Assembly: GCA_003574895.1 (NCBI GenBank)
Contig: PJFB01000001.1
Coordinates: 62,001-126,000, forward strand
Direction of reading: 5' to 3'
Length of the DNA stretch: 64,000 nucleotides
DNA from: Geobacter sp.
Lineage (GTDB): Bacteria; Desulfobacterota; Desulfuromonadia; Geobacterales; Pseudopelobacteraceae
The position numbers and the translations under genes are program-made. The notes below the pieces were generated by a model. That model ran no database searches. It saw only the letters and a program-made list of their open reading frames with translations, and had not been told where the DNA came from. Position 1 is the first letter of the stretch. Each line of letters begins with the position of its first letter. This document shows, piece after piece, positions 8,722-17,106 of the stretch.

Positions 8722-9915
8722 ATGAAACTTGCAGACCGCGTAAACAAGATCCAGCCGTCACCAACCCTGGCTATAGATGCCAAAGCCAAGGCTCTCAAGG
8801 CACAGGGTGTCGATGTAGTGGGCTTCGGTGCCGGTGAACCGGATTTCGATACACCTGCAAATATTAAAGAAGCCGGCAAAAAGGCCATCGATGCCGGTTT
8901 TACCAAGTATATGCCTGTCGGGGGCGCCGATGACCTGAAGGACGCCATCATTGCCAAGATGAAAAAGGACCACGGCCTGGAGTACACCCGCGACGAGATC
9001 TCCGTTGCTTGCGGCGCCAAGCATAGCCTCTACAATATCTCCCAGGCGTTGATCCAGGAGGGTGACGAGGTCATCATTCCCGCACCATACTGGGTGTCCT
9101 ATCCGGATCAGGTTGTGCTGGCAGGCGGCACGCCGGTATTTATCGAAACCGACGAAGCCACCGCCTTCAAGATCACCCCGCAGCAGTTGGAGCAGGCCAT
9201 CACCAAAAACACCAAGGCATTGATCCTCAACTCCCCCTGCAATCCTACCGGGACCAGCTATACCATCGAGGAACTCAAGGCCATTGGCCAGGTCTGCCTC
9301 AAACACGATTTCCTGATCATATCCGACGACATCTATGAGCGACTGCTGTATGACGGACTGGTTTTCAGCAATATCGCCCAGGTTGTGCCAGAGTTGAAAT
9401 CCCGTACCATTGTCGTCAACGGCGTCTCCAAGACCTTTGCCATGACCGGTTGGCGTATCGGTTATGCCTGCGGCCCCAAGGAGCTCATGGCTGCCATGAC
9501 CAAGATGCAGTCCCAGTCAACCAGCAATGCGACCTCCATCGCGCAGAAGGCCTCCGTGGAAGCCCTGAACGGTCCCCAGGATGCGGTTGCCGCCATGGTG
9601 GTGGAGTTTGAAAAGCGCCGCAGCTACATCGTCGAGCGCCTTAACGCCATGCCCGGCGTAAAATGCTTCAAATCCACCGGGGCCTTCTATGTTTTCCCCA
9701 ACTTCTCCGGTGTCTACGGCAAGAGCTTCAATGGCAAGGTGATCAGCAACTCCACCGATTTTGCCGCTTACCTGCTGGAGGAAGCAAAGGTTGCCCTGGT
9801 TCCCGGCGTGGCCTTTGGGGCTGATAACTACGCACGTCTCTCCTATGCCATCAGCATGGAAAATATTAAAAAAGGCATGGATCGCATCGAAGCAGCCATA
9901 AAAAATCTGGCCTAA
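8722..9915 (+). CDS. Class I/II pyridoxal-phosphate aminotransferase (aspartate aminotransferase type)
   Basis: A 397-residue fold-type I aminotransferase of the subgroup that includes aspartate and prephenate aminotransferases. Visible motifs: GAGEPDFDTP near the N-terminus, NSPCNPTG (cofactor ring contact), the PLP lysine K237 in VSKTFAMTGWRIGYA, and the C-terminal substrate-carboxylate Arg in YARLSYA. A strong ribosome site (AGGAGGAAGG) precedes the ATG. It lies 22 bp after coaD and probably shares its transcript, ending at the hairpin at 9929. Substrate range (aspartate versus aromatic or prephenate) cannot be settled by eye. Confidence 0.93.
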   Translation: MKLADRVNKIQPSPTLAIDAKAKALKAQGVDVVGFGAGEPDFDTPANIKEAGKKAIDAGFTKYMPVGGADDLKDAIIAKMKKDHGLEYTRDEISVACGAKHSLYNISQALIQEGDEVIIPAPYWVSYPDQVVLAGGTPVFIETDEATAFKITPQQLEQAITKNTKALILNSPCNPTGTSYTIEELKAIGQVCLKHDFLIISDDIYERLLYDGLVFSNIAQVVPELKSRTIVVNGVSKTFAMTGWRIGYACGPKELMAAMTKMQSQSTSNATSIAQKASVEALNGPQDAVAAMVVEFEKRRSYIVERLNAMPGVKCFKSTGAFYVFPNFSGVYGKSFNGKVISNSTDFAAYLLEEAKVALVPGVAFGADNYARLSYAISMENIKKGMDRIEAAIKNLA

Positions 9916-9928
9916 AATCAAGCCGCCT

Positions 9929-9960
9929 GTTTGCGGAGGCGCAGCGCCGCCTCCGCAAAC
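9929..9960 (+). terminator. Strong hairpin after the aminotransferase gene
   Basis: Perfect 13-bp stem GTTTGCGGAGGCG / CGCCTCCGCAAAC with a six-base loop, 13 bp past the stop codon. The following bases TTCCTGC are not a real U-run, so termination may be partial, or the stem may protect the message 3' end. Confidence 0.6.
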
Positions 9961-9992
9961 TTCCTGCATAAATCCGCATCAGGGGCGTAGAC

Positions 9993-10184
9993 ATGATCAC
10001 ACGAGACATGATTATTGCCGACATCATCGGAAAGCACCCCGAAACCTTACCCATTTTCAAACAATTCAATCTTGATTGCTATGAATGCCAGATCGCCGAT
10101 CTGGAAACCATCGAACATGGTGCCGGCGTTCACAAGATTGGCATTGACGATCTCCTTGACGCTCTGAACAAATCACTGAAATGA
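9993..10184 (+). CDS. DUF1858 domain protein
   Basis: A 63-residue protein made up almost wholly of a DUF1858 domain: helix-rich, start MITRDMIIADIIGKHPETLPIF, and a central CYEC pair (LDCYECQIADLETIEHGA), the cysteine position typical for this family. Members are often found next to or fused with hybrid-cluster or sulfur/redox proteins, but no such gene is adjacent here. Function unknown; a redox or metal-binding role is inferred from the Cys pair. Confidence 0.85.
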   Translation: MITRDMIIADIIGKHPETLPIFKQFNLDCYECQIADLETIEHGAGVHKIGIDDLLDALNKSLK

Positions 10185-10238
10185 TCACGATCCGACGTAC
10201 TAATCAGACAATTCATTGTTCCGGATGGCAAGCGAACC

Positions 10239-11300
10239 ATGGGTGATTTTGATCAGTACGCCAATTTTTTTACATCCGGCATGAAGGTCGGCGTGGGTAT
10301 TCCCATGCCGAATGCCGAGGTCTTCCGTGACTGGGCCTTGATCCACAATATCGAGGAAGACCTGGTTTCACTCCAGCTTTCCCGTGACCAGCTGCCGGTA
10401 AATGTTCATCTGCATGTGGGACAGATCCTTGAACTGCGGGGAGGGCAGGATGGCAGCGGCTACTCCTGCCGTGCTATTATCGTTACCGAGGGTGATGAAC
10501 GCGAGATTCTGCTGCGCCTGATCGGCGAGATCATTACCGACGAACTCCGCGAATTCTATCGCATCGACGCCTTTCTCCCCATCAAATACTATATCCCCAA
10601 TGAACAGCATCTCGAAATCCTGAAAGACGAATGGGAAGCGAGGCGCTGGAAACGTCAGGAAAAGGAGCTGGAGCGGAAGCTGCAGCGCTGGGATGGCGCC
10701 ATTATCGGCACAAGCGCCAATCTGCCCCAAGAGCGGCACCAGGAGGCGCCGGTCGAGGAAGAAGCCGATGAAGCGTGGGATACCATAATACCGCTTGCCG
10801 CCAATATCAGCGGCGGCGGGATCCGCGTCATTACCCACCAGTACTATGAAACCGGGACCATATTGCTGTTGGAGATGCTGGTACCCGGCCCCCGCCGCAT
10901 CGTTGATTCCGTGGTGCGTGTCGTGTTCGCCAGCCGCAACTATGCCGCGGGCAAGGACCAGGAGTACTACAACACCGCCATGAAGTACGTTTATATTGAC
11001 GAGAGGGACCGGGATGCCATTATCAATCACATCTCAACGGTTCAGCTCAAACGGATTCGCCAACTGCGAGAGCGCTACCTGTTCCGTTCTGCAGCCGATG
11101 ATGTCGAAGACGTGCTGCTCAGTTCCGGTAGAAGGTGGGTATTGATAGGCAGGAGAGCCGTCTTTACACTTCTATTCCTGGCAATTGTGTTAATTATGGT
11201 CCTTTATTTCAAACACTATTCGGTCCAGCACCCCAAGAACGAGATTGAAGAAACGTTCGAGGGCGGCATCAGGAGATACCTGAAAAAGCTTGGCAAGTAG
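10239..11300 (+). CDS. PilZ-like protein with C-terminal membrane helix
   Basis: A 353-residue protein. Residues about 40-130 form a beta-rich N-terminal part resembling the YcgR-N/flagellar-brake module, with FYRIDAFLPIKYY at the junction. A charged coiled-coil-like insert (about 132-180, many Arg/Glu/Lys/Trp) separates this from a second block carrying A188-N-I-S-G-G-G-I-R196, a good match to the PilZ (D/N)xSxxG motif. The RxxxR half of the c-di-GMP site is not clear: R is present, the second Arg is replaced by Lys or missing. A single transmembrane helix lies at about 306-326, followed by a short charged tail. Candidate c-di-GMP effector at the membrane; ligand binding is uncertain. Confidence 0.72.
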   Translation: MGDFDQYANFFTSGMKVGVGIPMPNAEVFRDWALIHNIEEDLVSLQLSRDQLPVNVHLHVGQILELRGGQDGSGYSCRAIIVTEGDEREILLRLIGEIITDELREFYRIDAFLPIKYYIPNEQHLEILKDEWEARRWKRQEKELERKLQRWDGAIIGTSANLPQERHQEAPVEEEADEAWDTIIPLAANISGGGIRVITHQYYETGTILLLEMLVPGPRRIVDSVVRVVFASRNYAAGKDQEYYNTAMKYVYIDERDRDAIINHISTVQLKRIRQLRERYLFRSAADDVEDVLLSSGRRWVLIGRRAVFTLLFLAIVLIMVLYFKHYSVQHPKNEIEETFEGGIRRYLKKLGK

Positions 11301-11325
11301 AGTCGGATAACTAGACGCAGTGCAC

Positions 11326-11359
11326 ACAAAAAGCCGTGTCCATGAGCATGGCTTTTTGT
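11326..11359. terminator. Bidirectional-type intrinsic terminator
   Basis: Inverted repeat ACAAAAAGCC...GGCTTTTTGT, with the inner GTG/CAT pairs extending the stem around the loop TCCATGAG. The A-run on one side and T-run on the other suit termination in both directions. It closes the PilZ-like gene. Confidence 0.75.
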
Positions 11360-11509
11360 ATTTTGCCCGGCTGCCGATGATTCTCCCGAGTTGAATCCAT
11401 GTCCACCCCGGAATACCGGAAATGGCTGGACAAACTGGCGGGAAGTGCGTTATCTAAAAATCCCAATTCTGATATTCGATCGGTTGAATCAGTAAAAAGA
11501 GGAGAATTT

Positions 11510-12388
11510 ATGTTGAAAAGCATGACCGGTTACGGCAAGGGCGAAGTTGTTTCGGAGCGGGGACGGTTCACGGTGGAGATTCGGTCGGTCAACCACCGTT
11601 ACGGAGAGATCTCGGTACGCATGCCGCGGGGTTTTCAGGCGCTGGAACAGGAAGTCAAACGTGCCATAGCCGCAATCCTCAAGCGTGGCAAAATCGATGC
11701 ATCCGTCCAGTGGGAGGAGAACATAGCTGTTTCTGGCGTGCCCCAGGTCGATGCTGCCGTGGCCAGTGGCTATTATGAAGCGTTCAAAGGCCTGGCCGTT
11801 GAACTGGGGATCGCATCCGAGGTGCCGTTGTCGCTGATCATAACGCAGAAGGGGGTTCTCAAGGACACCGGGACAGCCATAGACGAAACCGAATATCTTC
11901 CCCAGTTGCTTGCCGCGGTCCAGGCTGCCGTGGCCGCCATTGACGGCATGCGCAGACGGGAAGGCGAGGCCTTGGCCAAAGATCTGCTGGAACGGCGCAA
12001 ACAGGTGGCGGAATGGGCCGGGGAGATCGGAGCGCAATCTCCTCTGGTGGTGGCCGAATATCACCAGAAATTGAAAACCAGGCTGAATCAGTTGATGGAA
12101 GGGGTTGAGCTGGACAGCGCTCGCATGGCTCAGGAGTTGGCCCTGATGGCAGACCGTTGCGATATTACCGAGGAACTGGTGCGCCTCTCCAGCCACTTCA
12201 GCCAGTTCGACAGCGCGTTGCGTTTTACCGAGCCGGTTGGGCGCAAGCTGGATTTCCTGATGCAGGAGATGAACCGCGAGGTGAATACCATCGGTTCAAA
12301 ATCGAGTGATGCCGGTATTACGACACTGGTGATCCAGATCAAGGCTGAGATGGAAAAAATGCGGGAACAGGTGCAGAACGTGGAGTAG
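11510..12388 (+). CDS. YicC-family endoribonuclease
   Basis: A 292-residue member of the YicC (DUF1732) family, a ribonuclease family linked to RNA turnover and stress. The start is set at the ATG at 11510, with AGAGGAGAA just upstream and the canonical N-terminus MLKSMTGYGKG; a longer in-frame extension back to 11399 has no family match. The second half carries the conserved ELALMADRCDITEELVRLSSH and the C-terminal GRKLDFLMQEMNREVNTIGSKS, the two signature blocks of the family. In related genomes yicC usually sits close to gmk; here about 4.7 kb of other genes intervene. It is closed by the hairpin at 12405-12440. Confidence 0.93.
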   Translation: MLKSMTGYGKGEVVSERGRFTVEIRSVNHRYGEISVRMPRGFQALEQEVKRAIAAILKRGKIDASVQWEENIAVSGVPQVDAAVASGYYEAFKGLAVELGIASEVPLSLIITQKGVLKDTGTAIDETEYLPQLLAAVQAAVAAIDGMRRREGEALAKDLLERRKQVAEWAGEIGAQSPLVVAEYHQKLKTRLNQLMEGVELDSARMAQELALMADRCDITEELVRLSSHFSQFDSALRFTEPVGRKLDFLMQEMNREVNTIGSKSSDAGITTLVIQIKAEMEKMREQVQNVE

Positions 12389-12404
12389 TGTTATTGTGAT
12401 TTGA

Positions 12405-12440
12405 ATCGGGCCGGCATGCAATCTCTGGTGCCGGCCCGAT
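12405..12440. terminator. Hairpin between convergent yicC and DJ-1/HD-GYP genes
   Basis: Perfect 12-bp GC-rich stem ATCGGGCCGGCA / TGCCGGCCCGAT with a 12-base loop, in the 63-bp gap between two convergent genes. Outer bases TGA.../...TTCA extend it with a bulge. It can serve both strands. Confidence 0.65.
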
Positions 12441-12451
12441 GGTTCAAACGA

Positions 12452-13621
12452 TCAAAAGTAATAACTGAAGTCCTTGATTTCGTAAGGCGATTCATTTAGG
12501 CATTCGATAAATACATCCACTAAAAAGGGATCGAATTGGGTCCCTTTCTGCTTTTGCAGTTCACGGATGGCGGCTTCTTTTGTCAGGGCCGGCCGGTAGG
12601 AGCGGGTGGAGCGCATGGCGTCGAAGGAATCGGTTATGCCGACGATGCGGGCATGAAGCGGGATATGTTCGCCCTTCAGACGGCCTGGATAACCGAGTCC
12701 ATCCCAGCGCTCATGATGGTGCAGGATGGTCGGGACGATGTGGCTCAGGTTCTCTATGCCCACGATAAAAAGTGTTCCTTTGAGAGGGTGCTCGCGGATC
12801 AGGATCTCTTCCCTGGAGTTGAGGCTTTCCGGTTTGTTGAGCAGTTTTTCCTCGGTGCCGATCTTGCCGATGTCGTGGAGCACGGCCCCCAGGTAAAGGT
12901 CCCGCAATTCCGTTTCCCTGAGGTTAAGTTTTTTCCCGATGCTGAGAGAATATTCGCTGACCCGTTTCGCATGGCCCTGGATGTAGGAGTCCTTCATCTC
13001 CAGTGCCCCGACCAGGGCCTGGACGGTGCTGTTGAAGAGCCGCTCGTTCCAGATGTCGTGATCCTGCTGAAAATCGGTAACCAGCATGGCCTTGGCAATG
13101 GCTTCAGCCACACTTTTTCCTGAAAGGTTGGTTACGATTTCCAGAGCGAAGTTGAGCGCGCTGCCGGGTCCCTGGGCAGTAATGATGTTTCCGTCGGACA
13201 CTATCTGCTTGTCTTCATAGATGGCGTTGCCCAGTTTGTCTTTGCAGGTTGGGTGGGAGGTGACTCGGGTACCGTTGAGGAGTCCGGATGCGGCCAGTAT
13301 GATCGGTGCGGCGCAGATGGCGCCGATCTGTTTGCCGGCGGCATTGAAGTCCATCAAGAGCGCTTTGATGCGGATATCGCTGTTGAGGTTGTCGGTGCCG
13401 GGCTGTCCGCCGGGCAGGATGATCATGTCGAAACCATTGGCGGTACTTATGCGGTCGATGGTTTCGTCGGGAATTATGCCGATGTTCCGGGCGCTGCTCA
13501 TCTGGCCTGGATGCAGCCCTGCCAGAACCACCTCGATCCCGGCCCTGCGCAGCACATCTGTAATAGCCATGACTTCGGTTTCCTCGAAGCCGTCGGCCAG
13601 CGGGATAAGCACCTTTGGCAT
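12452..13621 (-). CDS. DJ-1/PfpI domain fused to HD-GYP phosphodiesterase domain
   Basis: A 389-residue fusion. Residues 1-175 match the DJ-1/ThiJ/PfpI family over their whole length: LADGFEETEV (acidic partner E16), ILPGG, the nucleophile elbow GAICAAP with C103, then TSHP and GPGSALNFAL. Residues about 190-380 form an HD-GYP domain: H217 in GHAKRV, H249-D250 in LHDIGK, HHHERWDGLGYP with the GYP at 310-312, and the ITDSFDAM block, so all expected metal ligands for c-di-GMP hydrolysis appear intact. No receiver or sensor domain is present; the DJ-1 part occupies that place and could sense oxidants or electrophiles through C103. That link is inference. It is a single gene, convergent with yicC. 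Confidence 0.93.
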   Translation of the reverse strand: MPKVLIPLADGFEETEVMAITDVLRRAGIEVVLAGLHPGQMSSARNIGIIPDETIDRISTANGFDMIILPGGQPGTDNLNSDIRIKALLMDFNAAGKQIGAICAAPIILAASGLLNGTRVTSHPTCKDKLGNAIYEDKQIVSDGNIITAQGPGSALNFALEIVTNLSGKSVAEAIAKAMLVTDFQQDHDIWNERLFNSTVQALVGALEMKDSYIQGHAKRVSEYSLSIGKKLNLRETELRDLYLGAVLHDIGKIGTEEKLLNKPESLNSREEILIREHPLKGTLFIVGIENLSHIVPTILHHHERWDGLGYPGRLKGEHIPLHARIVGITDSFDAMRSTRSYRPALTKEAAIRELQKQKGTQFDPFLVDVFIECLNESPYEIKDFSYYF

Positions 13622-13648
13622 AAGTCCTCCCTATTATGGGCTGAAACT

Positions 13649-13664
13649 GCGCTAATATTAACGC
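13649..13664 (-). promoter_or_regulatory. Palindrome upstream of the DJ-1/HD-GYP gene
   Basis: GCGCTAATATTAACGC is a near-perfect 16-bp inverted repeat (one mismatched pair) with an AT core, 28 bp upstream of the start codon. Position and shape suit an operator, or the AT core may overlap a -10 element. No regulator can be named. Confidence 0.3.
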
Positions 13665-13738
13665 AATGACATGATAAATCAAGAAATTATGTGCGATTGA
13701 CTCAAGTTCGGAGTGCTAATGGACAGCCAGTTGCCTGC

Positions 13739-14998
13739 TCAGCGTTTGCCCCCTGCCATATTCATGCTTTCGGGCCTGCGGCGCAGCAGCCACATGAATA
13801 TCGGGCCGATCAGCGCGCCCAGGCCAACACTGGCAAAGGCCGCGCCCCATTCGCCGTTGATGCCGGGTAAAGGTTGCCAGCCGTGGAAGGTGTCCAGGGC
13901 CCAGCCGAAAACAGTGGGTGAAATCATTCCCATGGAGTAGCCGATCAGTGATTGCAGCCCCATGGCTGCCCCCAGGTAGCCGGGTGCCACCAGTTCGGTC
14001 AGGCCGGTGGAAAAGACGGGCGATTCCGCCACCACCAGGTAGCCGTAAACAAGGCCGGCAGCCAGGGTAAGCCAGAGGTTGGTGTTGATCAGCCAGCCGA
14101 AAGTGAAAGAGAGGAAGGCGCTGGCCAGCATGACTACGCTGATGGTGGTGGTCCGGCCGAAACGGTCCGAAAGGGTGCCCGTGATGGCGGTCGAAATGGC
14201 GCCGATGCCGATTAGCACGGCGGCGATGCCGGCGGCGATGCTGGTGGCGCGGCCAGTTTCAAAGCCCCAGCCGACCAGGGCCGAGCTGAAGAATGGCGCC
14301 AGCCAGCTTCTCATGCCGTACATTTCCCACATGTGGGAGCCATAGCCGAACATCATGAGTAGTGCGGGACGGTTTCTGATGATTTCTGCGCCGTAACCGG
14401 TACTGCCGGCGATGCGCCCCACCGGGCGGTAACCGCGGAAGACCGGCATGGAGATCAGGGTGCCGGTATAAACACCGACTGAGCAGAGCATGCAGGCAAT
14501 GCGCCAGCCATACAGATCAGTCAACCAGCCGGTTAAGGCCAGCGAAAGCGAAGCTCCCAGCACCAGCGAGCCGACGTAGATCCCGATGGCCTTGCCGCGC
14601 TTGGCGGCATCGAAACGCTCTGCCACCAGCTTGAGGCCTGGCATGTAGGTGCCGCCCATGCCGATTCCGGTCAGGGCGCGCAAAAGCAGGCCGCTGGTAA
14701 AGTCATTTGCGAAGAATGAAAACAGCAGGTTGGCGGTCCCGGACCAGCAGGCAGCGATGATGAAGATCCGTTTGGTGCTGATCCGGTCGGTCAGGGTGGA
14801 AAGGATCACGCCTGATGTGATATAGCCAAGCTGATAGACCGAGAAGATAATGCCGGCCCTGGTGTTGCTCATGCCCCACTCGCTCCTCAGGATTGGGAGG
14901 ATGGCGGAGTAGTTGATGAAGACCAGCATTATGAAGATCTGGCTGCAGCAAAGCAGCAGCAGCCAGAGCGCATCAGGATCTGCACGCCATTTTTTCAT
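13739..14998 (-). CDS. Major facilitator superfamily transporter
   Basis: A 419-residue inner-membrane carrier with about twelve hydrophobic segments in two halves. The start is the ATG at 14998 (MKKWRADPDALW, then the first helix LLLLCCSQIFIMLVF), which overlaps the rfbC stop by four bases. An MFS loop 2-3 signature-like segment follows (TLTDRISTKRIF, equivalent to GxxDRxGRR), with its echo in the second half (TGTLSDRFGRTTT). This pattern is shared by drug:H+ antiporters and anion:cation symporters, so the substrate is not predictable. Pairing with a dTDP-rhamnose-pathway gene is unusual and need not mean shared function. Confidence 0.9.
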   Translation of the reverse strand: MKKWRADPDALWLLLLCCSQIFIMLVFINYSAILPILRSEWGMSNTRAGIIFSVYQLGYITSGVILSTLTDRISTKRIFIIAACWSGTANLLFSFFANDFTSGLLLRALTGIGMGGTYMPGLKLVAERFDAAKRGKAIGIYVGSLVLGASLSLALTGWLTDLYGWRIACMLCSVGVYTGTLISMPVFRGYRPVGRIAGSTGYGAEIIRNRPALLMMFGYGSHMWEMYGMRSWLAPFFSSALVGWGFETGRATSIAAGIAAVLIGIGAISTAITGTLSDRFGRTTTISVVMLASAFLSFTFGWLINTNLWLTLAAGLVYGYLVVAESPVFSTGLTELVAPGYLGAAMGLQSLIGYSMGMISPTVFGWALDTFHGWQPLPGINGEWGAAFASVGLGALIGPIFMWLLRRRPESMNMAGGKR

Positions 14999-15540
14999 GG
15001 AAACAGGTCTGCGTCTCTGAATGCGCTTCCCTGGCGGTCTTTGGCCGATACGACCGGTTCTTTGGCCATGGGCCAGGAGATGGCCAGATCCGGGTCGTTC
15101 CAGGCAATGCAGCGCTCGTATTCGGGAGCCCAGAAATCGGTGGTCAGGTAGAGGAATTCGGCAATCTCCGAGGTTACGCAGAAACCGTGGGCAAAGCCGG
15201 GTGGTACCCACATCTGCGACTTGTTTTCCGCCGAAAGGTAAGTGCCGAACCATTGTCCGAAGGTGGCCGAACTCTTGCGTATATCCACGGCCACATCAAA
15301 GACTTCGCCGCTGATGACCCGCACCAGCTTGCCTTGGGGGTGCTGGATCTGGTAATGCAGGCCCCGCAGCACCCCTCCCTGTGAGCGGGAATGGTTGTGT
15401 TGAACAAAACGGACATCCAGGCTGGTCAGTTCGTGCCAGGTTCGCTCGTTGAAACTCTCGAAAAAGAAGCCCCGTTCATCGCCGAAGACCTTTGGTTCGA
15501 TGAGGAAGACATCTGGTAGGCTGGTAGTGATGATTTTCAT
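14995..15540 (-). CDS. rfbC: dTDP-4-dehydrorhamnose 3,5-epimerase
   Basis: A 181-residue cupin-type epimerase for the third step of dTDP-L-rhamnose synthesis. ATG at 15540 is chosen because AGGGG ends about five bases upstream; a GTG at 15546 would sit on that site. Motifs: GDERGFFFESF, the catalytic His in RGLHYQ, the VFDVAVDIRKSS strand, and PPGFAHGFCVTSE, all standard RmlC features. The other rhamnose genes (rfbA, rfbB, rfbD) are not beside it, so it works in trans for cell-surface polysaccharide. It is transcribed with the MFS gene. Confidence 0.95.
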   Translation of the reverse strand: MKIITTSLPDVFLIEPKVFGDERGFFFESFNERTWHELTSLDVRFVQHNHSRSQGGVLRGLHYQIQHPQGKLVRVISGEVFDVAVDIRKSSATFGQWFGTYLSAENKSQMWVPPGFAHGFCVTSEIAEFLYLTTDFWAPEYERCIAWNDPDLAISWPMAKEPVVSAKDRQGSAFRDADLFP

Positions 15541-15610
15541 GGACACCCCTGTCTGAAAAAATGGTATTCATTTCTAACAAATAAGCGGCAAAGCCCGCAA
15601 GAGATACTTT

Positions 15611-15638
15611 TTGACAAGATTCTTTCCTGTTGTAGATT
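15611..15638 (+). promoter_or_regulatory. Probable sigma-70 promoter of the M16 peptidase gene
   Basis: TTGACA (15611-15616), a 16-base spacer, then TAGATT (15633-15638), in an AT-rich spacer between divergent rfbC and the peptidase gene. Distance to the ATG at 15667 allows a leader of about 20 bases. Confidence 0.55.
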
Positions 15639-15666
15639 TTTTTGAAAAATTGGGTATGATTGAGCC

Positions 15667-16929
15667 ATGATAAATTCAACGGTCCTAAACAACGGCGTGC
15701 GGGTAATTACCCAGCGTGTCGAACACATGCATACAGTTTCCATCGGTATCTGGGTGGCCAACGGCACGCGCCACGAAACCCAGGAGCTGAACGGAATTGC
15801 CCATTTTATCGAACACCTCCTTTTCAAGGGGACCAAGAGGCGCACCGCTCGGCAGATATCCCTGGAGATTGACTCCATGGGAGGAATTCTGAACGCTTTC
15901 ACGGGCCATGAGTATGTCTGTTACTATGCCAAGGTGCTCGCCAAATTCCTGCCGCGCGTAACCGATCTCCTGACCGATATCTTTCTGCACTCCACCTTTC
16001 CGGCCGACGAGATAGAAAAGGAGCGCAAGGTTATTCTGCAGGAAATCAAGATGCGGGACGATAGCCCGGAAGAGTACATACACGACCGCTTCCATCAGAA
16101 TTTCTGGAGCAGTCACGCCCTGGGGTACTCCATCCTTGGGTCGGAAGAGACGATCGCACCGCTTTCCAGGGACCAGATCGTCGATTACAAGACGAGCCGC
16201 TACCACCCCGAAGACATCATCATCTCGGCCGCCGGCAACATCAGGCACGAGGAACTGGTGGTGCTGATTGAATCTTCCTTCTCCAATATCGCCTCGGACT
16301 GGTCTCGTCGCAGGCATGAAGCCGCTGCCAAATGCAGTGGCCGCCAGGTCAATCTGAGCGAACGCGACCTGGAGCAGACGCTGATCTGCATGGGAACGCG
16401 CGCCCTGTCCCAGGACCACCCCGATCGCTATGCGCTGTTCCTGCTCAACACGATTTTGGGTGGGGGCATGAGCTCACGACTGTTTCAGGAAATTCGCGAG
16501 AAAAAAGGACTCGCGTATTCGGTTTATTCGTATGTCATATCCCATGCCGACGCAGGTGCGCTGGTGGTGTATGCCGGTACCGAGCAGGCCCATTGCCGCG
16601 AGGTGGTTGACATTGCCCTGGCTGAGATTGGCCGGATGAAACACGACTATGTGCAGCAGGATGAACTGGATTCGGCCCGCGAACAGCTGAAAGGCAAGAT
16701 TCTCATGTCGCTTGAGAGCAGTGACAATCTTATGACCCGTCTCGCCAAGAATGAGATCTATTTACGCCGGAATCAATCTCTGGAAGAGATTTTGGCTGCC
16801 TTCGATGCCGTAAGTATCGAGGATGTCCAAAGGTTGAGCAACGAACTGTTTGACGGTGCCTGCCTGAACCTGGAGGTGATGGGCAGAGTCTCGCAACTGG
16901 ACTTCAGCATTGATAGCCTGATAATGTGA
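15667..16929 (+). CDS. M16 family zinc metallopeptidase
   Basis: A 420-residue peptidase of the pitrilysin/processing-peptidase family (YmxG type). The inverted zinc motif HFIEH (H46, E49, H50) is intact and followed exactly 76 residues later by the third ligand E126 in the block EKERKVILQEIKMRDD. The second half has the family's glycine loop GGGMSSRLFQEIREKKGLAYSV. Length matches single-chain M16B subunits that act as homodimers. No signal peptide is seen, so it is probably cytoplasmic. It stands alone, with its own promoter and the terminator at 16993. Confidence 0.94.
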   Translation: MINSTVLNNGVRVITQRVEHMHTVSIGIWVANGTRHETQELNGIAHFIEHLLFKGTKRRTARQISLEIDSMGGILNAFTGHEYVCYYAKVLAKFLPRVTDLLTDIFLHSTFPADEIEKERKVILQEIKMRDDSPEEYIHDRFHQNFWSSHALGYSILGSEETIAPLSRDQIVDYKTSRYHPEDIIISAAGNIRHEELVVLIESSFSNIASDWSRRRHEAAAKCSGRQVNLSERDLEQTLICMGTRALSQDHPDRYALFLLNTILGGGMSSRLFQEIREKKGLAYSVYSYVISHADAGALVVYAGTEQAHCREVVDIALAEIGRMKHDYVQQDELDSAREQLKGKILMSLESSDNLMTRLAKNEIYLRRNQSLEEILAAFDAVSIEDVQRLSNELFDGACLNLEVMGRVSQLDFSIDSLIM

Positions 16930-16992
16930 TTTTCCCCTGACCCGGCAACATAATCGTTATCAGGCACTTTGCTCTGCCGATTCACCAAAATG

Positions 16993-17022
16993 AAAAGACC
17001 CCCAACCGGGGGCTTTTCTTTT
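16993..17022 (+). terminator. Intrinsic terminator after the M16 peptidase gene
   Basis: Stem AAAAGaCCCCC / GGGGGcTTTT with loop AACC, followed by CTTTTT. Strong and well placed, 64 bp after the stop codon. Confidence 0.85.
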
Positions 17023-17106
17023 TGGTGGTTATTATGTTACTAACAAAACTTCCCATCGGCAACGCCGCCTGTTTGCCGATGGCCATATATGCCGAAAGGT
17101 TGCAAA

